DNA of 64,000 nt from Brugia malayi (GCF_000002995.4 NW_025062476.1:12172501-12236500), one strand, 5' to 3'; shown: positions 22,801 through 37,284, numbered from the stretch's first letter. A program made the numbers and translations. Notes: generated by a model not told the origin, from the letters alone.

Positions 22801-25800
22801 AGTACGAGATGAAATGTTAGAATCAAAGCCAGGATTGAACTGGAATCGATTTGGCTTCATCGTTGACATGAATCATGCAAATATGATTTTTAACAGAGAA
22901 AGGTATCAAATTTTAATTTTAATTATAAAACTCTTCTAACATTTTCAAACTTCTTGGCTCTTTCAACATTTCCAATACTTTAAACAATAGCCTAGTAAAT
23001 AGTGTTAAAATGAAGTTAACATTTGATTATGAAGTTCGAAAATTTATTTTAGATGAAACTTTGCAAATTTCAATTTTTGCATTGAAGGAATGATGCTTGT
23101 GATGAGAAAGATAGACAATGGAAGTGTTTGGAAGCATTTCAAGCACATCTTCAATTCCTGAATGAAAAAGCATTGAAAACAGGTGCAGAAATTTATGAAA
23201 ATATATTGCAAGCTTGTGCTGGTCATATTTCTTATGAACGAATTGATCAGTCGGGACCGAAACGACGTGAATTAACCGAGATTTTCGGGCTTGTCACGCA
23301 GTAAGTATATATTATCCAGTAATTATGTACATAAGTATATGTCATCTAGTAAGTATGTACATAAGTATATATCATTCAGTTAAGTATATTTATCACCCAG
23401 TAAGTATGTAGATATGTATATATCATTCAGTAAGTGCCATCAATTACTCAATTAAAATTTTTATAAATTTCAAAATTTTTCTTCTTTTTATCATCTTTTT
23501 AATAAATATAAGATTAACTTGTTAATCATTGAAAAAAAAAAAAATGTATTTATTAATTAGAATTAGGTGGATTTTTTTGGTGGATTAGTATTGTCAACAT
23601 GTCATACGTCATCTAAATAATCATATTATCATAACCAATAATTTTAATAAATTGATTGTTACTATTGCAAATTATAACAAAATAAAATAACTTTTAAAAA
23701 TGTTAAAAATAATAAATATAAAAATATGGTACTCCTAATTGGTTATTCTATTTTTGCATTTATACATTGTTTGATTTAAAACTTTATTACCGCAATTTTT
23801 TTTTATTGTTTTTGAATTATTAATAGATGATTAAATTATATTTACTTTTAACATTTTTAAAAGTTATTTTATTTTTTGTTTAAAACTTATTTTTATATAT
23901 CTTTTTTTTTGTAATAGATGATTAAATTATAGTAAGTAAATAAGAAATTAATTGATATTATATTAACTATCTTTCTAATTTATTGGAATATTTTCGTTTT
24001 TCTTTTTTTAGATATTTTGTACAACCATTTCCATCACTGTCTTCATGGAAAGATGAGGAGAAATTTGCTTATAACAATGAAACAGCTGAAAAAATAATGG
24101 CATGTAATGGATGGGTTATGAATGATAATCCATTATCAAATTTTGCACATTATCCATCGCAGGTATAACAAACAAAAATATTTAATTCATTATCTATCAT
24201 AGGTTTAAGTAATAAAATATTTAATTCATTATCTATCATAGGTTTAAGTAATAAAATATTTAATTCATTATCTATCGTAGGTAAAATATTTATTTCATTA
24301 TTCATCGCAGGTTAAACGAATAAAAATATTTATTATAATGAATAAAGTATTTAATTCAAATTGATTTCATAGGTTTGCAAACCTAATTCAACCTAACATT
24401 TTGTGGATTTTTTGGCAATTTACATTATTTACTTTGTTGAAAAGTATCTAGGTTACGTCATCCGATAGTAATCATACTATTTTGACAGTATATGATTACA
24501 GTTTTCTCGAGATATGCTTAAGTAATCCATTGTATAGCATTAGTTAATAACAATCTTAATAATACTAATCATGATAATTGCATTAGGTGATGATAATCAT
24601 GATACAAAATTGAAATCATCTTATTGATATCAAAATTCATATTTAATTTTAATAGTCTATTTTGATTTACTGAGTATTATAAGTTAATAGAACCTATTTT
24701 ATAAGTTAATAGAACCTATTTTAATTTACAGAGTATTGTAGGTTAATAAAATCTGTTTTAATTTGCCAAGTATTTAGGTTAATGAAATCTGTTTTAATTT
24801 ACTGAGTATTATAGGTTAATAAAGTCTGTTTTAATTTACTGAGTGTTATAAATTAATAAAATTTAGTTTAATTTACTGAGTATTAATAATTAATAAAATC
24901 TATTTTAATTTACTGAGTATTAATAATTAATAAAATCTACTTTAATTTGCTGAATATTATAAGTTAATAAAAACATTTGAAATTAATAATTTTTAGTTTC
25001 ATGTAACAGAATATTTATTATTTTGTCATTTTCATTTTTATTATTAATTTTAAATTATAATAACTTCTTACTTCAGGTTTACCTGATGAGACATTTGGTA
25101 TGTTGGGGTGATTGTATTAAGTTAAATTATGGCGAAAAGCCGGAAGATTGCCCGTATTTATGGGATCTGATGAAGAAATACACGTAAATTTCCTATTTAA
25201 GATTTTGCTTGAATTTCCTTTTCTCTTATTTTACTATTTTACATTTTACTTTTACTATTTAAATAAAGGAATCTTTCATTTTTTTATTTGTTTTTGTTTT
25301 TTTTTTCGCTAACGAAAACCATCGTTGTATGTTATCCTAAAATTTCATATCACTATTGTATATGGGTATCTAATATAATTTTTCAAAAAAAATTGAAATT
25401 TGAAAAAAAAAAAAAAACAAATTTCAGTCTTATTAAATTTTTAAATTAGTTTTTTAGAATTTTTTTTTTTTTTTTTAATTTAAGAAACAAAATTAAGACT
25501 TAAAATTTAGAAACAGTAGGAGATAAAATATGATAAGTTGAAAATAGGAATAATGTTTGCATATTTAATTGAGTAATTACAAGTAATGAATTTTTTTATA
25601 TATATATTTTTTCATTTTAGTCAACGTTGTGCAAAAATATTTCATGGTTTACGTATTGATAATTGTCACAGTACACCAATACATGTTGCTGAAGTATATT
25701 ACTTTACATTTTTTTTTTTTTTTTTTTCAATTATAAAATTTTATTTATAAAATATTACTAATGTAAAATTTAATATATTATAACAAATGTTATTGTAACT

Positions 25801-28800
25801 TTTTTTTTTCAGTATTTATTAAAAGCTGCTCGTGAAATACGACCAGATATCTATGTTATAGCAGAACTTTTCACACAGAGTGAAAATTTGGATAATATTT
25901 TTGTAAATCGACTTGGAATAACTTCTTTAATACGAGGTAATTATTAATAATTTAGCCATTTTTTTTTTTTTTTTTGTTAAATTATTTCAAAAATTTTATG
26001 CTTAATTAATATGTACTGTAATTCTTTCAGAAGCTCAAAATGCTCCAATAAGTTTTGAACAAGGTCGTTTAATTTATCGATTTGGCGGTGATGTATTAGG
26101 TGGATTTATTCAAAAATCAATTCAAGATGCAAGATCTTGCATAGCACCAGCTTTATTCTTTGATCAAACACATGATAATCCTTCAGCTATTGAAGTATTC
26201 TCTTTCTTTTTTTTTTTTTTTTAAATTACTATATCAATTAATTTAAATGATATTAATCAATGATCTTATTGATATTAAGAAATAATTTAAATTGTTATAG
26301 TGTTAAGAGTAAAGTTACAAATGCAATGATTAATTTTAATGTTTTATCTGATTGTATGTACTCAAATGTTTTATTTAAAATGGATTATTTGATATTTTCT
26401 AGGTTTATTTATTTAGCTAGAATATGATAATTAACTTAGGAATAACTTTTGAAGAATATCATAATTATTCAATGATTATTTTGTTAATATTTTATGTAAA
26501 TAATTTCCAGAAACGTTCCGTTTATGATTGTATACCAACAGCAGCAATGCTAGCAATGGCAAACTGTGGTATTGGCAGTGTTCGAGGATATGATGAACTT
26601 GTCCCTTATAAGGTAATTATTGATATTTTAGTCATTTTTTGTTACTTATCTTATAAGGTAAGTAAATGAAATGATATCATTGATAATTGATGAAACTATA
26701 ATGCTTTGAATTAACTTTATCCAATTTAAATTAAATTAAATTAAGTTTATTGTTGATAACATTAAACAGATTATTTAAAAAGAAAATTAATGATAACATA
26801 ACAATGTTTATAAATGGAAAATATTTTGCTCATTTATTCTTCCTTTATAATATTTTTGAAATCAGTATGATATGATATGATATGATATATTATCTCTTTC
26901 CTCTGTTCAATTTTTAAATTTTAGATAGATGTTGTTAGTGAAACACGTAATTATACGACGTGGGATGAAGTAAAACAATCGTCTACTATTATTCCAGCAC
27001 GTGCCGCACTGAATAGCTTGCATGTTTGGCTTGCAGAACATAATTATACTCAGGTATTAATTTATTATTTAATAATTTGTTACATTTTGAAATTTAAACT
27101 TTCTTTTTTCATAATGCTTAACGATGAAACGATTGTTTGTGACTGAGTGATTAATTGAAAATAATTGAAATTTTTGTATTTTATTCAGTTTTAGATTTAT
27201 GTTGATCAACGAACACCGGATATTGTAGCTGTAACACGACATAATCCGGTAACTCACGAAAAAGTTATTATGCTTGCATATACTGCTTTCAATAAGAATG
27301 CCATTTGCTATGATTGTCCAGCAGTTGAAGATTTGACATTTACTGGTAATCGGTTTTAACTACTATCATTTAATTTTTCTAGTCGTTATCATTTTTCAAA
27401 ACTGTCATGTTTTTTATAAATGAATAAGTTAAATTAAGTGATTTAACAACAGCTAGTAGCACTGAAAAAGTTTTTTTTTTTTTTTTTTTTTCCGGAAATC
27501 TAGTGTACATACCGGAAAATGTACGACATTGAATGATTTCATTATGTGTCTATATTTTACCTTTCACAATTAGTTCAAAATGCTGTCAAATGAAAGCAAT
27601 AAATTTTAGGTGTATTGGATGAAATTGTATTGGAAATCGAATTTTCCTATACGGATAAAGGACGACAAGGTATATTGTTGCATATTTATGACATGAACTA
27701 TTGAATTTATTTTAAATTGAAATTTTAATAAATCAAAGCAAAAGAAAAAAAGCTACAGAAAGTGAAGACAAAATTGTTGGTTTAAATGGTGCTAAAGTGG
27801 AAGTTCGAGAGCATTTGAAAGGAAATGATTCGAAATTAGCAATCATCAAACAGTATGAAACAAATGGCAAACTTCATCTGAAACATTTTCCTTCCGGATC
27901 AGTTATTGTTATAAAGTTAGTTAAGTTACAGTTAATTAGCTGCGAGTAATGAGGAATAAATCAGACGAAAAGTAAGAGCCAAAGAAAAGTAAGAGTCATT
28001 TTACTAATGATTATTTTGAGCTAAAGTAAATCAGTTAGCTGAAGTGAAAAAAAAAAAGAGTTTTATTGGCAGACTAGAATTTATATGGAAATTTTAGCAA
28101 AATACTAAAATCATTTGCTTAATAAATTCGACTTAACAAATGAAAAAAGTTTATTGCTATCAATAATTGCAAAATTTAAACATATTATTTATATAAGATG
28201 AAATGTGAGTCATATTTTTTTTAAATTTAAAATCAAAATTTTATAGAGTATCACCAATTAAGAAAGCTACAGAAGCAATCAAATTGATTCGTGATTATTT
28301 ATCTGGAAAGAATGATTTCATAAAAACATGTTAGTGCATTTATTATCATTAATAATATGTCAAAAATTTCGATCAATAAAATATTTAAATTAAAATTTTC
28401 TTACATCCAAACATTTACATAATTCTTCACGAAGTGTTACTCCTAATAGCGAATAAAAAAAAATAAGTTGATATTAGTATGAATTTAATATGAATTACAG
28501 ATTTTGTGAATGCATTAAAACAATCAACTCTGCAAACTTTCAATATACTTTTATTCCGATGTGCTGCAGAAGATGAGGATGATTTCGGATCAAGCTCTTA
28601 TAATATACCTCATTGGAAAACATTAGATTATTGTGGTTTACAAGGTTAGTTTTATTATCAATATATATAAAATTTTCCCTGATAAAAAAAAAAAAAAAAT
28701 TGAAATTCATATTAATGCAAAATTGTAATTGTTAGAAAATGCGATATGTTATGATGATATGATAATGAACTTGCAAAAGTTTTGCTACATTATCAGTAAA

Positions 28801-31800
28801 TTATTATCAATCATTAATTATTGTTATCAATTATCAACTACATTATCAATTATTGAGTATTTTTTTCAAAAATTATTAGGCATTGATTTAACAAATGCAA
28901 GTAGCTAATTGCTAACGTGAAAATAATATCAGAATTTATCAATAATATCACTTGTGCTATCAATTGAATAATCTTTAGATTTTCTCTTTTTATTCATTAA
29001 AAATAACATTGTCATTAAGAAAAAAAAAATTCATAAATAGTAGGAAATGACTAAAATTAATTAATACCAATTTAATTATGGATGAAAATGACGAGAATAA
29101 AGAAAAAAAAAAAAAAAAAACACATGGAAAAATGTTTATTTCAGGATTATTACCATATTTAAATAATATTCGGTTTGATAATGATCTCGGACATCCGATA
29201 TGTCAAAATTTACGTGATGGCTTATGGCTTTGTGATTATATTTACCATAGGCTCAGTAAGCATAATCCAATGTTGACAGAAATTGCTCGTATTATTCGAA
29301 TTTTATTCTTACCACTTCATGAAGTACCATATGATTTAAGACCTTGCTATTTTGAAGCATTATTTTCGCTAATTTATGAAACAACATTGGAACAGTTGAT
29401 GAAAAAATTAAGTCGGTTAGTCTTTCTTAAATAACTTTTATTTAAATATTTAAAATATCAAGTATCATTCATATTTTATTTAAAATATCAAATATCATTC
29501 ATATTTTACGATGAATTGAATAAAACCTTTTTTTTTTTTTTTTTTTTTACAAATTTAATGTTTGTTTATCAATTTTCCCAAGAATATTGTCCATTTCTTA
29601 ATTTTACTATAAACTATATTTGATTATCGAACAAATCTGTTATGATTCAAGTCTCATTTATTGATTAAAAATTGCTAACTTTTAGCATTTTTGCTTAATT
29701 AAGTTAATTAACAATTTTGTCCAATAATTATAGACCATTTGTAACAGCATCGATATATGTTCAATCATTAGCGCTATCTTCTGTAGCTTTTCTTGGAGCA
29801 GTTAAAAATTCAAAGTTAGCGCTTCTACCGGATGGATATAAGATAGAAGATGATCTGCCTTCATCTCTTTCCGCTGGTTTACCGCATTTCTCAACTGGAT
29901 TTTGGAGAAATTGGGGACGAGATACTTTCATCGCATTACCTGGTTGCTGCCTTGTTACAGGTCGATTTCAGGATGCACGGTAAAATCTTGCTTGATTAAT
30001 TAATATAAAATATAATATTTAGCTATTGTTCATGTTTCAAATCAATTAATTCAATTCAAAAGATTAAAACTAATAATGCATGAATTTGTATTTATTCGCT
30101 ATTATGATAAGAATTATATGATAAGAATAATTTTATTCATCTTGATATTACTGATACAAATTAGAGGAGCTAACAGGATCAATCGGATTCAGTGCGAGTT
30201 TATTAAGTGTTCATTTTAAAGGTATTAATTTGGGATAAATGAAAATTGCATAAACAGAAAATTTAGCTGAAGATAATCTGAAATTAAAATTGGTACTGGT
30301 ATGTTATCAGTGATATTGGTATATTTTCAGTCATTGATACTGGTATATTATCAGTGATACTGGTATATTTTCAGTTATTGATATTGATATATTATCATTT
30401 TTTTAAAAAAAAAGAAAATGTTGTAGAAACTTAATCCTGTCATATGGTGGTGCAATAAGACATGGATTAATACCGAATCTTTTGGATGGTGGATACGGTG
30501 CACGTTATAATGCTCGTGATGCTGTTTGGTTCTGGTTGTATGCCATTGTGAAGTATATTGAAATGGTTCCACAAGGTGTCGAGATTCTCAAAAGTAAAGT
30601 ACTTCGTATATTCATCCATGATGATACCATCTATGGTCATGACTTAACTGTAAGTAAATTAATTTATTAACTAATTAATATGATATAATTTAATTAATTA
30701 ATATAATGTAATTTGATTAATTAATATGGTATAATTTGTCTAATTAATATGATATAATTTTTATACTTCAAATCATTGCATACCTGCAATGTAACAATTC
30801 GAGTAATTTTATTTTCGAATCTAAAAAAAAAAAAATTTTTTTCTCTCTGATTATCTTATCTCTATATTTTTACTCATTATTTTTTTTGCTTTCTTCATTA
30901 ATCAAAAATATTAAAAATCAATTTTAGGAGCAGTATCTTGCTGATACGATGCAAGAAGCACTTATGAGACATTTTAATGGAATAGAATTTATAGAACGTA
31001 ATGCTGGCCCTAGAATTGATGAACATATGCAGGAGCAAGGTATGTTTCAAAAAATTTCAAATTTTGCAAAATTTATTCCCGAAAAAGAAGTAATAAAATG
31101 AAAAATAATAAAGGATTGTTTTTTTTTTTTGGTAATAATAATAATAATAGTAATGATAATAACAATAATAATAAATGATAATAATATAATAATAATAATA
31201 AATAAATATTAATTAATAAAGGCCTAAATTTATAAGATGAAATTCATTGTAGGATGACATTTTAGGCTTTCATGTAAAAGCATATGTTGACCACACTACG
31301 GGTTTTATATTTGGCGGTAATATCTATAATTGCGGTACATGGATGGATAAGATGGGAAGTTCTGAGAAAGCTGGTAATAAAGGTTGGCCAGCAACACCCA
31401 GAGATGGTGCTGCTGTTGAATTGCAGGGCCTTTGTTTTGCAGTTATTGAAAAATTAGATGAATTGTATCAGAAAAAATTCTATCCGTACGAAGGAGTCTT
31501 TAATGGTTTCTGTTAAAATTACAATTTTTTTTTTTTATTTCATTTTTTTGTATGATATTTAAATATTTCCATAAAATATCTGAGATAATAAATGAATCAA
31601 TGCTTAATATGATAAATTTATAGAAAATGAAATTTGGACATGGCAAAAATGGGCGAATATTATGAAAAATAATTTCGAACGCTTTTTTTATGTAGCTGAC
31701 AATGACTTATCACAGTACGTAAATAGACGTGGTATAATTAAAGATACGTATGGTTCCACGCAAGGTTATACTGATTATCAATTAAGACCGAATTTCTCGA

Positions 31801-32786
31801 TTGCATTAGCCGTGGTAAGCTTGTTTATTTTGTATGTAACATGTTTTTGTCATAGCTTTCAAAGTTTTAGATTAAAATTTGAAGAATAAATTCAAACGGT
31901 TAATAAGTTTAGAATGTAATGAAAAATTATTTTATAAAACTCTTATCATTTTAGGCTCCAAAACTGATAGCTCCAGAAAAAGCTTGGCAAGCACTGCAAA
32001 TTGCAGAGAAAGAATTACTTGGGCCATTGGGTATCAAAACTCTTGATCCAAGGTAATATCATAAGCTCAATAATATCTAACAGAGATTGAGGCTTTAATT
32101 AATGCCAAGTAATAATCTATCTTCAGTTCATAACACTAAGCAATAACTCTGATAAAGCTAATCTAACACAACATATACAATATTGGAAATTTGTTTAAAT
32201 TCAAAAAAAAAAAAAAAAGTAAATTTTATTGAATTATTTTACAGTGATTATAATTATTGTCCATTCTACAATCAAGACGATGATAGTACGGAAAAGAAAA
32301 CAGCTCGAGGTTGGAGCTATCATCAAGGCCCGGTATGTTTCTGTTTCCAATTTTAAGCATTTAAAATTTGAACAAAATTTTATACTAAAACATAAAATTC
32401 AATTTAGATCTTCTTTATAATTCTTTTTAAAAAAAGATCCAAATATTTTTCAAATTTTGTGTTCTTTTTTTTTTTTTTTTTTTGAAATTAACAATTTTTA
32501 GGAATGGTTATGGGTAGGAATGTTTTTTTATCGAGCAAAATTATCCATAGCAAAAATAATCAGCGAAGAAAAGAATACAGCGGAATTTTATGAGAAAGCA
32601 AAACGATTCGTACGATCACGAATGGGTGCTTATTGGGAACATTTGAAGCATTCAACTTGGGCATCACTACCTGAATTAACCAATGCAAATGGCTCTCCAT
32701 GTTATCATTCATGTGGTGCACAAGCATGGAGTATTGGTTGCATGCTGGAAATGGTTGATGAATTATATGAATTACATAAATTTTAA
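19890..32786 (+). CDS. AGL: Glycogen debranching enzyme (4-alpha-glucanotransferase / amylo-1,6-glucosidase)
   Basis: Thirty exons join in phase to about 1497 aa (human enzyme about 1530). Exons: 19890-20016, 20428-20605, 20742-20954, 21319-21367, 21751-21873, 22138-22296, 22433-22541, 22785-22902, 23088-23300, 24012-24162, 25077-25183, 25621-25693, 25813-25936, 26031-26194, 26511-26612, 26925-27053, 27195-27345, 27610-27669, 27753-27915, 28247-28329, 28501-28644, 29145-29415, 29734-29979, 30427-30649, 30928-31039, 31266-31505, 31624-31814, 31955-32052, 32245-32332, 32502-32786. The GH13-like transferase half has DVVWNHAA, nucleophile D529 (LRIDNCHST), acid/base E558 (AELF) and D630 (THDN). 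The GH133 glucosidase half has [15 protein letters not shown] (D near 1067). It removes glycogen branches in the cytosol after phosphorylase. The start MCLTETINL is chosen because it precedes the family [16 protein letters not shown] strand; an upstream in-frame hydrophobic stretch is probably 5' UTR. The acceptor of the 27,753 exon could instead be 27,759. Confidence 0.95.
21436..22024. repeat. Duplicated intron segment flanking AGL exon 5
   Basis: About 118 bases at 21,436-21,553 recur at 21,907-22,024 with roughly nine differences, so the two introns on either side of the exon at 21,751-21,873 share a direct repeat. The exon itself is single. Confidence 0.8.
23298..23436 (+). repeat. Tandem copies of a 5' splice site in an AGL intron
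   Basis: Right after the donor of the exon ending at 23,300 the intron repeats 'cagtaagtat(g)tacataagtatat' about five times. Several copies keep a near-perfect donor (AGTAAGTAT). The authentic donor is the first copy. Confidence 0.75.
24155..24315 (+). repeat. Tandem repeat seeded at an AGL exon end
   Basis: The exon end plus donor 'cattatccatcgcag|gt' is followed by four diverged copies of about 46 bases ('attcattatctatcatag gt..'), each recreating an AG|GT junction. The array begins in the last coding bases of the exon ending at 24,162. Confidence 0.75.
24655..24975. repeat. Intronic minisatellite, about 36-bp unit
   Basis: The phrase 'ttaatttactgagtatta..agttaataaaatct' recurs about eight times inside the same AGL intron, with variable length. 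Confidence 0.8.
26607..26662 (+). promoter_or_regulatory. Competing in-frame 5' splice sites in AGL
   Basis: The exon ends 'cttataag|gtaatt' at 26,612, and 45 bases on the same word recurs as 'cttataag|gtaagt' at 26,657. The second donor is closer to consensus and the 45-base extension is open and in frame, adding 15 mostly hydrophobic residues within the transferase half. Confidence 0.5.
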
Positions 32787-34307
32787 AAGCATATAGATTA
32801 GAATTTCATAAATTTAATCATATATTCTTTGAGAAGCATTTGATGGTGTATAATATAGTTTTCCTAGTTAAAGAAATTATTTTAAAAAAAAATTTGGTCA
32901 ATTTTTTAAATTTTTGCAGAATGAGGATTTCAATGATCTTTACACTAGCAGGAAAAAAAAAAAAAAAACAAACTATCTTCCTGGAAAATTCTAGATTTAG
33001 ATTTGATACAATTATTTCAGTTTGTCATTGGATAACTCTTCTAATCATTTTTGTTAGTATTTTCACTATTTATTCTTAGTGATTCTAGATTGGAATTGAA
33101 AAATTTGAAATGTTCTATCTTCCCTAGTTTTATATATTATTGTATGAATTTTATTTATCTTAGCTTTAGTAATACTCTGTATATGGGCCTCACATAGGTC
33201 AATGATTTCCGTACTGTGAATGTCAGTAAATTAGGAAAATCCATTACCACATAAAAATTCTTCAAATATCTTACAGTTGCTCATCTTTCTTATAACAGTG
33301 AAACATTTATTCCATCTCAATAACTTCATGCTCCTACTATTAGAGAATAAGCAAATCATTGGTAACAAACAGTTCACGTAGATTAAAGTAAATTTGAAAA
33401 AGCCTTTAATTTTTCTAATTCTAATATCGAAAAAAAAATTTTTTTTATGAAGTTTGGAATAAATTTAAACTGCTGCTACCATATAAAAATCTGGCGAATA
33501 GTACGATGGAGCTTTAAATTTCAAAAGCTAATTAGAAGCTATAAGCCTAAATTGCACACGCTGTTGTCACACAAACCAGAAACATTATATACAGATTTTC
33601 CAACTTCAACAAATGCATTTAATGCAATTTTATAATCGAACAAATGATAAAGCGAATATACACCGAACAGCTGTTTTTTTTTTCTTTTAGTGAGTTTTAG
33701 ATAAGAAGAGATATATTAAAAAATAAAATACTCAAGAATGTTGACAACTGAACAATTGTAATATTTTTGTATGCATTCGAAAGCACAAAATAATGATATA
33801 CTTTGACTTGAAATTAATCGGCGAAATCCAAAATCTTTTGTATTTTTCCTCTAGAAGAAATTAAATCATCTGATTACAAATCTATAACATCGTCGTTTCT
33901 ATCTTGCACAACATTATATTACGTTAACATTCTTCGTATAACCACTACAATTAAATTAATCCAATCTCATTTCGAAAGCATAGAAGAATACCGTGGAATG
34001 AAACAATTTTGTTGAAAAAGCGGAAAAGTAAGAAACGAAAATACTTTGGGATGCCGAAAATGCTTGGGAAATATGAGATATATTTGGTTATGATTGAAAA
34101 AGTTTCGGGAAACACTTATTATCTTTATAACAATACAACCGTCACAATGTAACCTGAGATTAAACCTTGCAAATGATATGACATTAAACATATACGGTAA
34201 TCAAATAACCCTCTATTTCCATCCCTATACTTTGCTAAATCAACAAATTACTACAAAATAGTCTGAAAGAAGAAAACAACAGTAAAATAGTGACGGACAA
34301 TAATGAT
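32787..34307. other. Convergent 3' region between AGL and ELOF1
   Basis: This holds the AGL 3' untranslated region on plus and that of ELOF1 on minus. The short open frames here (for example 33,447-33,635 plus and 33,967-34,191 minus) show no family features and no splice partners. Confidence 0.5.
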
Positions 34308-35107
34308 TCACCGATTTGCTTGCTCGCATGCATCTATCCAGTCCGAATAGACATCGATTGGTTCAGAAAGATAATTGATATTTGTTTGGAAATCCTCCAA
34401 ACACACTCTACACGAAATGAAACCAACATTTCTTTCACGATCCCTAAAACAAAGGAAGAAATAATAAATACTACCGATATTAGAGTATTACATTTTTTTT
34501 AAATATCAAACTGGTACATGAATTTCACACTAACTTAGGATGATTTTTTGCAGAATGTAAAGTATGATCTGACATTTTAAATTGTCTCATTTTTCTGTGA
34601 GATATTAATTATAAGTCTTCAAAAGCATTACTTATAGCAGAAATTTTAATTCAGATAAGATGGAAATCTTTCTTCTCTTTATTAAACAGCCGAGTCTGTC
34701 TATGAACTGCCCTATTAACACCTTTCTTTCGATTTTAAGCTTAAGTCTAACATTTGCTCACTGATAAAAATTTAAGACTCAGTAATCAAATTCCAAAAGA
34801 AGTTCTCTACCAAACCAGAACATAAGATTTAAACTAGGAATAAGCATCCTTCAGCAGTAAAATCGCATTCACTAATTTCTACAGTTGATAAGACGCCCAT
34901 CTATGGGTCCAACGCACTATTCAAATACTTTACCAACATCCGGAATTAACAAATTCTAGAATTTGCAAAGGAAAAAAAAAAACAGACATACATTTTTACT
35001 TCACACACTCTTTCGTGATTGCAGAATGGACAATTAAATTGTGTCTCCAGCGGTACAATTGATTTCACCTTTGGTGGTGGCTTTCGCTTTACCTTACGCT
35101 TCCCCAT
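34308..35107 (-). CDS. ELOF1: Transcription elongation factor 1 homolog (ELOF1)
   Basis: Two exons, 34992-35107 and 34308-34443, joined AT|G across the intron, give an 83-residue protein, the exact length typical of ELOF1/Elf1. It begins [13 protein letters not shown], the basic N-terminal tail, followed by the zinc ribbon with two CxxC knuckles, CPFC and CRVC, and ends with [23 protein letters not shown]1 binds elongating RNA polymerase II near the DNA entry channel, helps passage through nucleosomes and acts in transcription-coupled repair. All four zinc cysteines are present. Neighbouring AGL is convergent, so the genes do not share a transcript. Confidence 0.96.
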
Positions 35108-36160
35108 TTCACAATTCTTAATTAACAGCAGTAATCACACGTAACTGAAAACTATAAACACTTGTCATAACCGAAGCATAAATTATATATTTTTTGGTTA
35201 TGAAAAAACAATTCCACATATAACACTCAAATGTTGACGTATACGTCACGTTCAACGCAACACGCCCACCATCAGTTCATCATACTCCCAAAAATCATTC
35301 CAACAAAGCTCCCAAAGAATAAACCAATCAGACATCCCAACAACAGAGTTCACATTTTAATGCGGCCCCAGCATGAAATTTACGGTCTGCAAGGCATGTT
35401 TTTTTAGCTGATTTGAAGTGTATCATTTGTTAATTGATGTATTATTGTCATCCTTCCAGACAGAAAATGTCATGAAATTTGTAAATTGTTTAAATATATT
35501 TGAAAGAAATAAGGATAGAATATAAGTCACCATGGAATGATATTAACAAAGTGCTGTGTTAATCTTCAATTACAACTGAAATCTTTTGAAATGATATAAT
35601 TTTAGCGATTGAAATAGGAAAACAAATGGAATATTGTTCCTTTTTTTCTTTTTTTAACTTAATATATCATTCGTTGTCTCTAACAGTAAAGATTTTTTCA
35701 CATTTTATGCAATTCAAAAATAATTTTTTCTATTCTTTAAAAAATGATTTTGAAATTTTCGAGTAATTTTTGTAAAAGAGAAAGCAATTTGTAAAAGTAA
35801 GATAACAGAAAATTTAATTTTGATGTAAAGTTGCTTTACACTTTTTTTTCCTTTTTTTGTTGTCTAAAAATAAGAAGGCAGTCATGTAATTCATCTGAAG
35901 CGTATAAGCTAAGCGTATAAAAAGTCTGCTCTGAATTATTATACTAAAAGTATTACAGGAAAGTTTTAAATGCAAGTACCATTTCTTCTAAGTTATTATA
36001 TTTTATTATACTTTGCTCCACTAATCATTTGAGCATTTAAAGGAATATTTCAATTTCTGATCGAGAATGATCCTTATTTCAATCTATAAATTCCATTTGT
36101 TGTAGAAAGTTTATCCGGTTTTCTTGAGGTCTTCCAATCATAAAATGAAATGTTGAGTAA
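35108..36160. other. Upstream region of ELOF1, no gene seen
   Basis: No exon-like segment is supported. The 35,200-35,400 part is GC-richer and probably carries the ELOF1 promoter. The inverted duplication begins at the right end of this stretch. Confidence 0.45.
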
Positions 36161-37232
36161 TTTCAGCTTGCTCAGCCAACAGAATGTATAAATTAGTTCA
36201 TTAAGTGGGAACAGTGTCAATGTTAAGTCGTGACAGTTTGCAGACAATTAGAGCAGAACGACGTGCAGGACGTCTAAAGTGCAACGTAGTTCTAATCTTT
36301 CAAAGTGATCACACTTTTGAAGGGAAATTTATGCTTTTTTAATCTTTGGCCGAACGTTCAGAAAATGTCCATTGGATATTAACCGGATGAAAGGTGGAGA
36401 CAGCCTTTGGTTAGACAACTTTTATGCCAGTGATGTCCTTGAATAAGACTATTTGGTTATTCAGGATTTTGCTGTATCTTTTTATATCTCTCTAGAATGC
36501 CTCCTTCTTATAAAGATGGCCCTATAGGTGAAAGAACCGTCTATGCCCGAGTTTGGAATTAGAGTCGTTAATAAGCCAATTCTAACTGTAAGCACACTTT
36601 CTGTGACTGTTCGATTGAGACATCTCTGGCATGGAAGATCTTATGCCTCTGCTAGCACAGCGCGCAGGGGCATGTAAGCCTTTTTCTCACGACAATAGCG
36701 CTTGTGGTGGATTTTAATATCGCAAAACTCTAAAATGCTATATGAGAGCTGAGAATGTGAGTAAGAAATATGTTATATGAAATCTTGCAAGTGATACCTA
36801 TAATAAACCGATGAATACCGATTCAGACAATTTGCATTGCTGTCCAGAAAACTCGTCACGAATGTTTAAAATTCGTCCACAAATGTAATATCGTGCTGAT
36901 ATTGACGAAAACGACTAATCAATTTTGCTAGTGGTTAAATATGTCAGTTCTTTCGCGTTATTTCTCGATACTTTAATGGAATTTCTATTTTCTATTTGTT
37001 AGATTGCTTTAGGTTGTGAAAATACTTAAAAGAGCGCTGAATTATTTGTGAGGCGTCTGCTTGCCTTATTTTACCTCAGTTAATTGTAATTCTTAAGTAG
37101 TGTTCGTGACGGGTTTTCAAGATAGAAATGCAGATTTGTGTGAATCGGTAATCTCATTTGTACGCATGATGATTTCGATGCTCAAAAGATAGTAAGATAA
37201 ATGACGAATATGGATGCTATAACTGTCCGGAT

Positions 37233-37284
37233 GCTATAAGCGAACTTGATAAACCACTGCTATAAGCGAACTTGATAAACCACC
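37233..37284. repeat. 26-bp tandem duplication
   Basis: The unit 'gctataagcgaacttgataa' plus 'accact' occurs twice back to back, inside the left-arm-only segment. Confidence 0.85.
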
